Made by a program: the position numbers and the translations under genes | NCBI GenBank assembly: GCA_029339505.1 | Contig: JAQISU010000096.1 | Span: forward strand, 4,077,501 to 4,141,500 | From: Unio delphinus | Taxonomy: Eukaryota; Mollusca; Bivalvia; Unionida; Unionidae | Length of the DNA: 64,000 nt | Reading direction: 5' to 3' | Shown: positions 1 through 9,668 of the stretch, one piece after another | Layout of the letters: each line of letters starts with the position of its first letter | How positions within the stretch are numbered: position 1 is the first letter of the stretch | The notes under the pieces: generated by a model | Seen by the model: the letters and a program-made list of their open reading frames with translations, nothing else | Told to the model about the DNA's origin: nothing | Databases searched by the model: none

Positions 1-429
1 ATTCTAACCAAAACCATCAAACAAATGTTCAATGATTGTGACCTTGACATTTACCTCAAATGAGGCAATAAAGCAAATCACAGAATGAACTGTCTTACCT
101 TTAACCAACCCAAAAACCTACAAAGGTAATTTTTGTAGAGTTGCTTGAGGCTTTACTCTAGCTGACACAACACGATCTTTCACAGTATACTTGTCACAGA
201 AATTCCATCAATTGAATCATAAACAAGTCTTCAATTATTTTAAACAGGATGATGACATTTTTTCTTCATATAAACATTTTTTCCTATAAAGATGCCAAGA
301 ACAATCAGTACATGCATATTCTGAGAACTTTACTTGACATAATCTTATAAGTCAGTTTTGGTGACATGATACACTACTGTTTGCTGTTTTCCTCCTAAAT
401 TATTGTTGTGTTGTTTGTCAGTCGATTCG

Positions 430-2650
430 ACAAGGTCCACTCTAGTCATCTGAGGGCTGGAGGGCTGGTTATGTTCTGTGTGTGTGCAGGATGGCTGATG
501 AGGCCAATCCTTGCATGGAATATTTGTTTGCATATGGGAAGGGGATGAACGATACATCACCAAGAGGGTTGATGGCACGTGCTTTTCTGGCTTGCCTCTT
601 CAGCTGCTGTCCTGATAGAATCATGCAACTTGGATCCCTTATGCAGGGAGGAACACCAAGTGACTTAATCACTTGCTGTTTGCTCCCAGGAATCATGGTT
701 TATGTTAAATGCTTTCAATGCTGCCTTCTGAGTGTCTTTAAAGCATTTCTTCTGACTTCCGTGAGATCGCTGTCCTTGCTGTAGCTCACCATAGAAGATT
801 CTCTTAGGCAGCCGCTGGTCTGGCATGAGTACATGTCCTGCTCAGTGTAGCTGGGACTGCATCAGGCCAGTGTGGATGCTGGGAAGAGCTGCTTGGGCGA
901 GTACCTCAGTGTCTGGAACCTTGTCCTTCCACTTGATGTTGAGGATTTTCCTGCAACTTGTGGTGTGAAAGTGGTTCATCTTCCTGGCATGGCACTGGTA
1001 CACCATCCACATTTCGAATGTGTAAAGTAGTGTGGGGAGCACAACTGCCCTGTAGACCTTTAGTTTGGTCTGGATGCTGATGCCTCTTATATTCCAGACA
1101 ATGGCATACAATCTGGCAAAAGTTGTGCTGGCTCTGCCAATGCAAAGGTTCACCTTGTTATCAATAGTGTGCTGCTAAGATAGGTGAAGCGATTCACTAT
1201 GCTGAGTGTTTGCCCGTTGACGGTGATGTTGCGTTCAACATAGAGCTCTCTAGGAGCCGGTTTATGCAAGACTTCAGTCTTCTTTGTATTAATGGTGAGA
1301 CCAAAGCTTGTGCAGGAGCTGGAGAACTTGTCAACGCTGTGTTGCAGGTTGGCTTCTGAGCCAGCAATGAGGGTGCAGTCATCAGCAAAAAAGTAATCAC
1401 TGATGGTGTCTGACATAACCTTGGCTTTCGCTTAAAGCCTCCTGGAGTTCAATAGTTTTCCATCTGTATAGTACCTGATACAGACTCTAACCTCTCCATC
1501 TCTGAGAGTATCAGTCAGCATAGCGGATGAACAATAGACTGAACAGTGTCTGTGCCAGAACACAACCCTGCTTGACAACAGTGGTTACTGGGAATGGCTC
1601 AGATGTCTCTCCACTGTTCTGGACTTGTGCATGCATGCTGTCATGGAAACGATGCACCAAGGATATAAATATTCTTGGGCAACGGTCATTACCATTCACA
1701 AGTTTTCTCTGCTAACTCAATAAAAGGTCTTTGTCAAGATGATGTAAATGGAGAAAAGGTTGGCATTTTGCTTTTGACATTTCTATTGTAGCTGCCTTGA
1801 AGCAAACACCATGTTGACTGTAAAATGTTCTTTTCGGAATCCACACTGGCTTTCTGGCAGGAGTCCCTAGTCAAGGTGCATAGTGAGGCAGTTCATCAGG
1901 ATTCTGGCAAGTATCTTTCCTGTAATTGTGAGCAAGGATATACCTCAGTGGTTATTGCATACCTGGCCGTTTCCTTTGCACTTATACAGGTGGATTATTG
2001 AAGTGTCTTTGAATTCCTGGGGAATCATCTCTTGCTGCCAGATCAATAAAAAATAGTTGGTGGAGCCTTTCTATTAGGGCTGTGCCTGCTACATCAGTAA
2101 AAACAGTTGGTGGAGCCTTTCTATCAGGGCTGTGCCCCCTTCCTTGTAGACTTCAGCTGGGATGGAGTCTAAACCAGGGCTAGAGAGCCACTAGAGAGCA
2201 GATATATCATTTTCTGTGTCTCGAACAAGGATGGAGGCTCATCCAATGCTTTGTTGATGAATAATTGGGGGAGATATTGATGGCTTCATCGCTGATGTAT
2301 CAAGGGCGATTCAGGATTATGTCAAAGTGTTCAGCCCATCATTGAAGAATCTTCTCTTTGTCAGTAATTAGTTTGTACTGAGAAGGGGGATGATCCAGAG
2401 GATGTAGTTCCATACACTTCTTTCAGGGCATTGTAGAAGTTATTCATGTCATGCTGGTCTGCATAGCATTGGATCTCATCAGCTTTGTTACTCAGCCACT
2501 AGCATCTGATGGAGTTTCTGCTGTACATTGTTGTACACATCTTTCCTAGAGGTGAACTTGAGGAAGTTGAGGTAGGTTTGAAGGAGGCAGTGTTTCTCAT
2601 CCATCAACTGCTTGATCATGTTGCAGTTCTCATCGAACCAGTCTTAAAAT
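430..2650 (-). pseudogene. Decayed non-LTR retrotransposon ORF2 (reverse transcriptase and C-terminal finger)
   Basis: Minus-strand fragments in several frames reconstruct the order of a LINE ORF2. A segment near 2640-2400 with the sequence DWFDEN resembles the linker before the reverse transcriptase. Fragments at 1511-1699 and 1150-1416 carry RT core sequence, including an FFADDC catalytic box. The segment at 842-1153 matches the conserved RT-to-C-terminus region. A degenerate finger-like tail with ...SSAILHTHRT lies near 480-600. Stops and frameshifts are frequent, so it is dead. A 50-bp direct repeat at 2051-2150 is a local duplication within it. The clade was not determined; RTE-like or CR1-like elements are possible. 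Confidence 0.75.
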
Positions 2651-5554
2651 CAGTTTTAAACTGAAAGTGAACCTATCTTGGGTAATAATGGCAGATAGTG
2701 AAAAGTCTAGGAAGTACTGCTTCATTAGATTGTCTGTATTTGTGATTCACTGGGATCATAAATTAAGGAAAACTTATGATTCGTGGAAAGCAAAGTCTAA
2801 ATTATGTGATGGAATACTTAGCATAAAAATGCCATGGACAGAAACATGTGGAAATGCTAAGTTCTGGAATCTGAGGTGTAAAGGTCGTCTTTTTTTTTTC
2901 TTTGTGAAAGAAAAAACAGAGCATATAATATTTAACCAATACCAATGATCTCTGCACAGGAAGTCAGCAAGCTAGTCTTCCTATTCATCTTCTACCTTAC
3001 CATTAATGATTTCTAGCTTGAAAATGTATATTTTTATACAGCTGACATTGTTGCAATATATTTCAGACACAGGCTCAGGGCTGGTGATTTTAAAAAAATC
3101 ACAAACCCTGACTCAAATTCCATGTACATAAAGGACCTAACTTTTTGTTTTTACTTTTATTCATCACAGAACATCGCAATTGCTATGAACAGAATTTATT
3201 TTTAAAAATTTTATATCACTGTTAACAGATGACAGCTAAGTTTAAATTTTTTTTAAATCAAACATCATCATGGACTGTACCACCTTTGATCCCTTTAATA
3301 CTTGTAACACCTCAATATCCTGCATCTGGCCTAAACTTGCCACATTAAAACAAAAAGGTATTTTTTTTCACAGTCTGTTGTGTGTATACATGTCAGTCCC
3401 AGACCTAGTAAACTGGTTCTTGCTGGTGTTAGTAATGTGTGAATAGAACTTGTAAAAATAGTTATTTTCATAAAAAAATAATAATAAATTTATCTTCCCA
3501 AGAGTAAATATGGTGAATTTTAACTAAAAATGGTATGAGAGATGGACAGTATTAAAATGGCATTTCAGTCCCACCACTGGGAGTATCACATGGATATTGA
3601 AGCCAAGTGAGGAAAAATTATAGGTAACACACACAATCTGTACCCAATTCATAGGTTACATGTTTTGCTTTGCGCATAATGAGAAGTAAATGATTTTCAT
3701 AAAGATAAGGGGGCATACACTGGGATATATATTAATAATTTACTATCTTTGAAAAACTTACATATAAAATCCATGCATTCAATCATGATCATTAGAGTTC
3801 TCTTGGGCAAATTATATTCCCCCACCCCACAAGCCTGATAGACATGTCAGGAAAGATCCTATTTGATACAAGACAGGCCACATTTGCTGGGTTATCAATT
3901 TGCTTTTACTTTTGTGGACAACATTGAAAACAGTGCTAACTGTTGATTCTATGACCATATTTACAGTACCATCTGTTTCTCTGCTCAAAGTTTTGTACCA
4001 ATACTTCATTTGTTTTAAAGTTATTCATATACAGAACCCACTTGGTAGTCTTCACTGACAGTTTGTGATAGATATCTGCCAATTTTCTTTAATGAATACA
4101 TGTACTAAGCATCTAGCCCATAATTCATTCAAATAACTTGTAACAACTCTCTTGGAAGAACTATATATATTAACAGTTGCTTTAGATACAGTGTTAAACC
4201 AATAAATTGTTTGGTACGCCCCCACTTGTTTCCAAGTTTGTATAATTAAAATGTTACATTTCAAAAATCTAAAGTCTTGTCAAATTTTATTGGAATTATT
4301 TTTACTATTTTTTTTACATGATATAATAACTTCTGTAAGATATCTCTGAATTAAATTTGAAATCTTTACCATCTTTATGTCTTATACAAGTTTTTAAGTC
4401 ATTAATATCACAATTACAATTTGGTCTCTTTTTCAGTAACTCCATACAACACGATATTTATAAGAAGCAAATCTATTCACATGAAAACCACTGACTATAA
4501 ACTCAGGCATGTAATACAGTAAAATCTAACTAGAAAAACCACTGATGTTAGACCACCTATCAAGAGAGACCAAATTCTCAATTAATGGATTTATTGATTA
4601 TATAGTGCTATGACCCTTCATGAGGCCACTTGCATGGAGGCAATATATGTTTGGCAGATGAGGTGGTCATGTAAGAAAAATTCTAATGTGCTTAAAAAAT
4701 TAATCAAATTGTTAAGAAAAATAAAACAACTACCGTATTTTCCGGCCTATAGGTCGATGCGGATTTCAAGTCGAATTGACCAATTTTGTAAATTTTCCAT
4801 CCTTCGTCCATATATAAGTCGATTCGGAGTATAAGATGAGGTCAGGTCAATAACTTGGCTTTGTATTTTATACTACCGGTAGTAACTTCCGGTTGCATGA
4901 ATATTGATGGTATCGTCGTACTCTCTAATGAGTCATCAGCATTACCATTTTTTACCCCTCATATTATCAGTTTTCACATTCCACTGACATTGCCTTATCC
5001 AACCAGTTGCAATGCCATATGAATCAAGACAATTTCAAACGATTATTAACTTAATCTTAATTTTCTCTGACAATACAAAATAATCTATTCTGCCACTGAG
5101 GATAAGCACCATCCTTTGCAATACAGTTACCGGTACTCTGCTGTCTATGTCATCAAAACCAGTGTACTAAGATTAACACTGTCTCTAAAACTACTCTGTC
5201 ATGTATCTAAATACTATCATCTCTGTAATTTACTCATAGATTTGAGAAAAAGATGAACAGAAAAACTGATTCACAGGAAGGTCGATAAAATACAGTACTA
5301 CCCGTTTATCACAACATCCTCTGACATGAAGAACCATAATACTGTCAGAAGTGTGGGTGGGAGCTGCTAAAAAAAATAAAAATTAAGCATACAAATTTTA
5401 CTCATCCATAATAGGTAACTTGTCATCAGTGTGTATGACTTAAACTTTGAGAAAATAAACAATGAAAATTTTGATTAAATGACGACAAAAAACAAAACCA
5501 CTTTGAAATATACTTGTATACTGACAACTTATCAGTCATATCGCTATGATCTCT
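2651..5554. other. Noncoding stretch, no gene seen
   Basis: AT-rich DNA with only short chance frames. A partial copy of a dispersed repeat with CCGTATTTTCCGG and the later segment ATATAAGTCGA lies at about 4730-4850; its second end was not found. Confidence 0.5.
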
Positions 5555-5559
5555 GCAGT

Positions 5560-5795
5560 GATGCAGTTTATAGTGATGTCTAGCACTGGGGCATCATGCC
5601 GCAGACATGAAGCATGATGTCCAATCCAGTCACATTATACCGAGACCAGTCCAAACACTAACCTCCTAATGCTGAGCACCTAGCAAGGCAGCTGCTTGTA
5701 CCATTTTTGTAAGTATTTTGTATGACTCGAACAGGGATCATATCCATGGCCTTCCACATTCAAGGCAGACGCTCTAACCATTGGGCCACCGGTAC
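5560..5795 (-). repeat. tRNA-derived SINE, decayed
   Basis: Read on the minus strand, it starts with a tRNA-like head: an A box within TGGCCCAATGGTTAGAGCG and a B-box-like GTTCGAGTC. The body contains GCTCAGCATTAGGAGG, followed by GGACTGGTC and TATAATGTGACTGG. The same head and body order recurs at 45825-45974, so this is an interspersed SINE family. The body resembles a conserved SINE core found in molluscs. Confidence 0.7.
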
Positions 5796-5799
5796 AGTA

Positions 5800-7240
5800 A
5801 ATTATTATAGCTGGATTGTTTTAATGAAGTGTACATGTACTATTGAAGTTGCACAAAAAACAACTATTGAGGACCAAATGTGTGCCTTTTTATTAATGCA
5901 ACAACACCAGTAAAGCCTTTTAACATGAATAATAAGAAAAAAAGGCAATTGTTCAAGGTGAACCAAGGGCTTCTGTCAACATCTACAGCTATTATTTTAT
6001 CTCATCATTGAGAGAAGCATGATTAATTTTGTAAATAACTTGGACTTTGTATTTTCACTTACATAGGTGGGTTGTCGACATAAGTGATATCAATAAAAGT
6101 AGGTTGGACTGTACTGACAGACATCATTGATTAAATGGACATTTTTGTGATGTGCAACTGTTTTGGTCATGTAACAGATATTTTATTTTGGTTATATTAA
6201 AGTGCAATTCACTGGTTTAAAATTGTGTCTAAGCGGTTTTCAGTCCATTCAGGTTATTTCCAATTCTGTTTCTGAAATTTCATTTATGTCCTCAACACAT
6301 CCATTTCTAAGATTATCAGTTTCTTTTTCAGACTTTTTTTCAGACTTTGTTCCGTTACTGCGATGCACGTTTTGGAGAATTCCAATCCTGGTGATTTTCA
6401 ACTCTTGTTTTTTTTTTTGGTGATTCAGCGATAATGATATGCCTTTTAAAAAAAAAAAGGCTTTATTGTGCTTGCATGAAAACAATATTTTTTCTGCACG
6501 GGAATTGTCACATAGTGATTGTCAAGATGACTATTTAAATTATGTGTCAACAGTTGTGTAGGCGCCTTTATCGCTCTTAAATAAAATAATTATCGTTGCT
6601 CTGAAATTTAATTCATACTGTACGATAATAACAAAATGACGAACACAAAACTTGTGTCTGGTGACAAATATGATAACTTAATCTGGTCAACAAAGCTACG
6701 ATCTGCCTTATTCCCCAGATAGTTGGGATAAAGAACACGAAACTTACTATTTTCGTCTGTAGCTGACATTTCCGTATATTTATATAGTTCATGCGATATT
6801 ATGTATCTAACAAACTAGCAAATCCTCTGACCAACGACAACAGGAACGATGACGATGTAGTTAACGATAACAGTAAAGGTTGCCCGAATGAATTTACATT
6901 AATGTACACTCAAACGGACAAGAGTTGCGGAAAACTACAAAAGTGCTCGATGCGAGCTTAATGCTAAACAAAAACAAAAACAATAAACCTGTAGAAAAAA
7001 TATTATAACAAGTGATGTGACAAAATTACCTCAGATTACCACATGACCCGTTCTGACATAGGACCCTGTCCATCATACCATAAAAATATATTTTAAAGAA
7101 TATCTTTTATAGCATGATAGACAGTGTTGTCTACCAGTCTCGCAATAGATTCCTGGACGATGATTGTCGTTTGTGTTGGTGACATGGGACTATATCTTTA
7201 AGCTTTTGATGAGGTAGTTCTTAATATAAAACAGTCTCTT
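5800..7240. other. Noncoding flank of the Polinton-like insertion
   Basis: No convincing coding frame. Homopolymer-rich, AT-rich sequence up to the left target duplication at 7241-7246. Confidence 0.5.
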
Positions 7241-7246
7241 TCATTT
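7241..7246. other. Left target-site duplication
   Basis: TCATTT directly precedes the left terminal repeat. The matching copy at the right end is 20686-20691 (six bases, sharing one T with the repeat) or 20687-20691 (five bases). Polinton integrases typically make 6-bp duplications. Confidence 0.7.
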
Positions 7247-7530
7247 AGCAGCAGAGGAGGTGAACAGACCAACTTTTACAGGCGTCGATTTAGCAAACTG
7301 AGGCTTTCTCGAAAATGCTTAATATAAGCCTCCATTCATCAAAATAAAATTAAAAAAAAAAACGACGCCATTTTTGTTGTCACCATCCCCTTTGCTGCTT
7401 GGAACTTTCAGTTCTGAGTTAACGATGCTTGGAAAATTCGTGGAGTTTTCGGGTAAAAAAAAAAGATGCCATTTAGTTGACGTTCACCTCCTCGGCTGCT
7501 AATGCGCTAACTAAATATTTGATCAAGTCC
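7247..7530 (+). repeat. Left terminal inverted repeat (284 bp)
   Basis: It matches the complement of 20403-20686 along its whole length, with one substitution near 7477 and two homopolymer length differences. It contains an internal inverted pair: 7247-7265 (AGCAGCAGAGGAGGTGAAC) and the complement of 7482-7500, matching at 18 of 19 positions. The inner end overlaps the last 24 bases of the ATPase coding sequence. Confidence 0.97.
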
Positions 7531-8169
7531 GATACGATATCTTGTCCGAGGGTCTGATAAATTTATCGTCACAAATCCGTGTGGGATTGTCTGAGCGTGG
7601 CTAAAGAAATTTCTAAATCGATTATGATCCATATCACCACCGCACCAAGTTTGCCAAATATTTCTAAGAGTATGAGTATCAACTCCGTTAAATACACACA
7701 GCATATTGCAGTTATCTCTGATCACTTTTGGTATTTGAGTGTAACGTTGAGTGATATATATCACATCGGTGTTTTTATGTCTGCCTCTGGAAAATATTCT
7801 AGCAGGATTCTTTTGATTATCTAACATGATATCATCATATACGACTAAATTGTTAATACTTCCATCAATATCATCAATATTCGGTGCCTCTTCGATATCG
7901 GTTATAAACTCAATAACACCATCGCCGTTAATTTCTTGCGCGGCATCATTAAAATCCTTTAATACTTCATAACATCGTTGATCGTCTACACTCGGAGCAA
8001 TCATGTACAATTTATCCCACTTCATCCATCTCGTTATCAAATTAAGTAGCAATTGTGTTTTACCACTTCCAGATGGTCCGATGATAATCGCGCGAATAGA
8101 ATTTGGTAACATTGCATGGTGTCTAATAGGTTCCCGTCGTCGAGTAGCTGAATAATCAATTACATTCAT
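7507..8169 (-). CDS. A32/FtsK-type genome packaging ATPase
   Basis: A 220-aa P-loop ATPase of the family that pumps DNA into capsids of Polintons, adintoviruses and nucleocytoplasmic large DNA viruses. Walker A is GPSGSGKTQ (residues 31-39), Walker B is NLVVYDD (107-113), and the downstream VIYITQ (136-141) fits the sensor strand of this family. The length is normal. Its start at 8169 lies 18 bp from the divergent zinc-ribbon gene, and a TTATATATAA sequence between them could serve both. The final codons lie inside the left terminal repeat. It is the only structural/assembly gene on the left arm, as in many Polintons. Confidence 0.92.
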   Translation of the reverse strand: MNVIDYSATRRREPIRHHAMLPNSIRAIIIGPSGSGKTQLLLNLITRWMKWDKLYMIAPSVDDQRCYEVLKDFNDAAQEINGDGVIEFITDIEEAPNIDDIDGSINNLVVYDDIMLDNQKNPARIFSRGRHKNTDVIYITQRYTQIPKVIRDNCNMLCVFNGVDTHTLRNIWQTWCGGDMDHNRFRNFFSHAQTIPHGFVTINLSDPRTRYRIGLDQIFS

Positions 8170-8173
8170 AACT

Positions 8174-8185
8174 GTTATATATAAA
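8174..8185. promoter_or_regulatory. Shared TATA-like box between divergent genes
   Basis: The 18-bp gap between the ATPase start (-) and the zinc-ribbon start (+) contains TTATATATAA, symmetric enough to act in both directions. Inferred from sequence only. Confidence 0.4.
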
Positions 8186-8187
8186 TT

Positions 8188-8370
8188 ATGGATCTATATT
8201 GTGTGAAGTGTAGGACGCGTACTGGCACAAATGACTTGACGACGATTACAACGAAAAATAATCGATCAGCGCTTTCTGGTAAATGCGTACAATGTAGTAC
8301 GAAAAAATTTAGATTTACTTCCACGAAACCTTTAAAAAAAAACGAGGAGGTGATATTGCAGCCAAATTGA
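8188..8370 (+). CDS. Zinc-ribbon protein, upstream part of a frame-split zinc-ribbon/PLA2 gene
   Basis: A 60-codon frame starting MDLYCVKC with a second CVQC near residue 36. The two CxxC pairs make a compact zinc ribbon like those at the N-terminus of PLA2-like proteins in Polinton- and parvovirus-related sequences. The frame ends at TGA 8368-8370, but a phospholipase-like domain continues in the -1 frame from 8343 without its own ATG. The two frames overlap across a 9-A run (8334-8342) followed by C, giving an A-AAA-AAC heptamer in the correct phase. The protein is therefore either made by -1 ribosomal frameshifting or broken by a homopolymer indel. Confidence 0.8.
   Translation: MDLYCVKCRTRTGTNDLTTITTKNNRSALSGKCVQCSTKKFRFTSTKPLKKNEEVILQPN
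8337..8343 (+). promoter_or_regulatory. Candidate -1 ribosomal frameshift heptamer
   Basis: A AAA AAC read in the phase of the zinc-ribbon frame matches the X XXY YYZ slippery rule. Slipping back one base enters exactly the PLA2 frame. I found only a weak possible downstream stem (GGAGGTG near 8346 with CACCTTCC near 8418), so the stimulator is unproven. Confidence 0.5.
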
Positions 8371-8702
8371 CAAAACTCCCAGGAACACCGTGGGCAAAGT
8401 ATCCAGGAGAAAAGCACCTTCCAGGATATAGCTACTGTGGACCGGGAACACGATTAGATATCAGACTTGATGATCAAAATCAGCCCCGACCCGGCGAATA
8501 TCCAATAAACGCTATTGATAAGGCGTGTCATGCTCATGATGTCGCTTATAAAAGCAGCAATCTTCAACACAGACATCTCGCAGATGTAAAATTAATTCAT
8601 GCGTTAAATGCTATTCCTGATAAATCCTTCAAAGAAAAGTTGGCTTCTTGGTTGGTAAAATCTGCCATGAAGGGTAAATTGATGTTAGGTGCTGGTAATT
8701 GA
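8343..8702 (+). CDS. Phospholipase A2-like domain (parvovirus VP1u type), -1 frame continuation
   Basis: About 119 codons with a YCGPGT calcium-loop sequence and a DKACHAHDVAY catalytic helix containing the His-Asp pair, the two signatures of secreted and parvoviral phospholipase A2. In parvoviruses this domain breaches endosomal membranes during entry. A similar role, or a lytic role, is inferred here. It has no ATG and no room for one, because the frame opens within the zinc-ribbon gene, so its expression depends on the frame change at the A run. The stop overlaps the palindrome at 8702-8717, and the integrase starts 18 bases later. Confidence 0.8.
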   Translation, partial: RGGDIAAKLTKLPGTPWAKYPGEKHLPGYSYCGPGTRLDIRLDDQNQPRPGEYPINAIDKACHAHDVAYKSSNLQHRHLADVKLIHALNAIPDKSFKEKLASWLVKSAMKGKLMLGAGN

Positions 8703-8717
8703 AAATGCTAGCATTTT
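8702..8717. terminator. 16-bp perfect palindrome after the PLA2 stop
   Basis: AAAATGCTAGCATTTT overlaps the stop codon of the PLA2 frame and ends just before the integrase ATG. It is one of a set of palindromes and small hairpins that follow genes in this element. A transcript-end or processing role is inferred. Confidence 0.45.
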
Positions 8718-8720
8718 AAT

Positions 8721-9668
8721 ATGGAATCTATTTATTATTCTCCGAGAGGATACTGGAGAGGTTACGCAGCAATCAATAAACTAGCTAGTGCATCAAAGGT
8801 GAAAAAAACTACAGCGGCAAACTGGTTATCTAAACAGGCAATATGGCAAATTTATCTACCAGCGCCTAAACAAATTAACTATTCGCATTTTGATGTTACA
8901 ACACCTAATGAAGTTCATCAAGCTGATATACTATTTCTGCCGCATGACAACGGTTACAAATACGCGTTAACGTTAGTTGATATTGCAAGTCGATACAAAG
9001 AAGCAGAACCGTTAAAAACAAAATCATCTACTGAAGTAGCTTCTGCATTTGAAAAAATTTATCGACGAGGTCCTCTGCGTTGGCCAAATCTGTTACAAGT
9101 TGATCCTGGCAAGGAATTTCAAGGTGTTGTTACATCTACGATGAATCATCATAATGTCGCCATCAGACGAGGACACACTGCGCTACATCGCGATCAGGCA
9201 ATTGTTGAACGGTTTAATAAAACCCTTGCTGAGCGGTTATTCGGATATCAATACGCAAAAGAATTCATCCAGGATAAACGATCCCGTGAATAGGTCAAGA
9301 GATTACCAGCTGTGATTACCGCAATCAATAATGAGATTACTAGAACAATTAATATGAAACCTGTCAACGCTATTAAGAAGGCGTCTATCAAAATGGAAAT
9401 CCAAGGAATTTCACAAAAAGAACCAATTCTTGGTAGTAATGTCATTGTAAGGTACTTATATGAACCAGGAGAGCTTGAGGGTGGTAAAAAAAGAGCTACT
9501 GATCCTATTTGGAGCGTCACTACGCATAATATATCCGGTATAACACGATCAACTGGTAGACCTCCAATCTATAGACTGGATTCAACTGCTCCTCAGCGGG
9601 GTTTTACACGCGAACAATTACAAGTGATTCCCGAGGATACTCAATTACCACCGCGTGGTCTTAACTAG
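8721..9668 (+). pseudogene. rve-type DDE integrase with one in-frame stop
   Basis: A retroviral-type integrase as used by Polintons to insert their linear DNA. The catalytic triad is visible as D69 (HQADI), D128 (LQVDPG) and E163 (IVERFN), with D128 and E163 35 residues apart. The frame is interrupted by TAG at 9291-9293 (codon 191), then continues in the same frame for another 124 codons to 9668. The second half has an SH3/chromo-like C-terminal segment (VRYLYEPGELEG). The break is a single nonsense codon without frameshift, so it is recent or is read through. It converges tail-to-tail with the replicase, overlapping by a few bases at 9661-9668. Confidence 0.85.
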
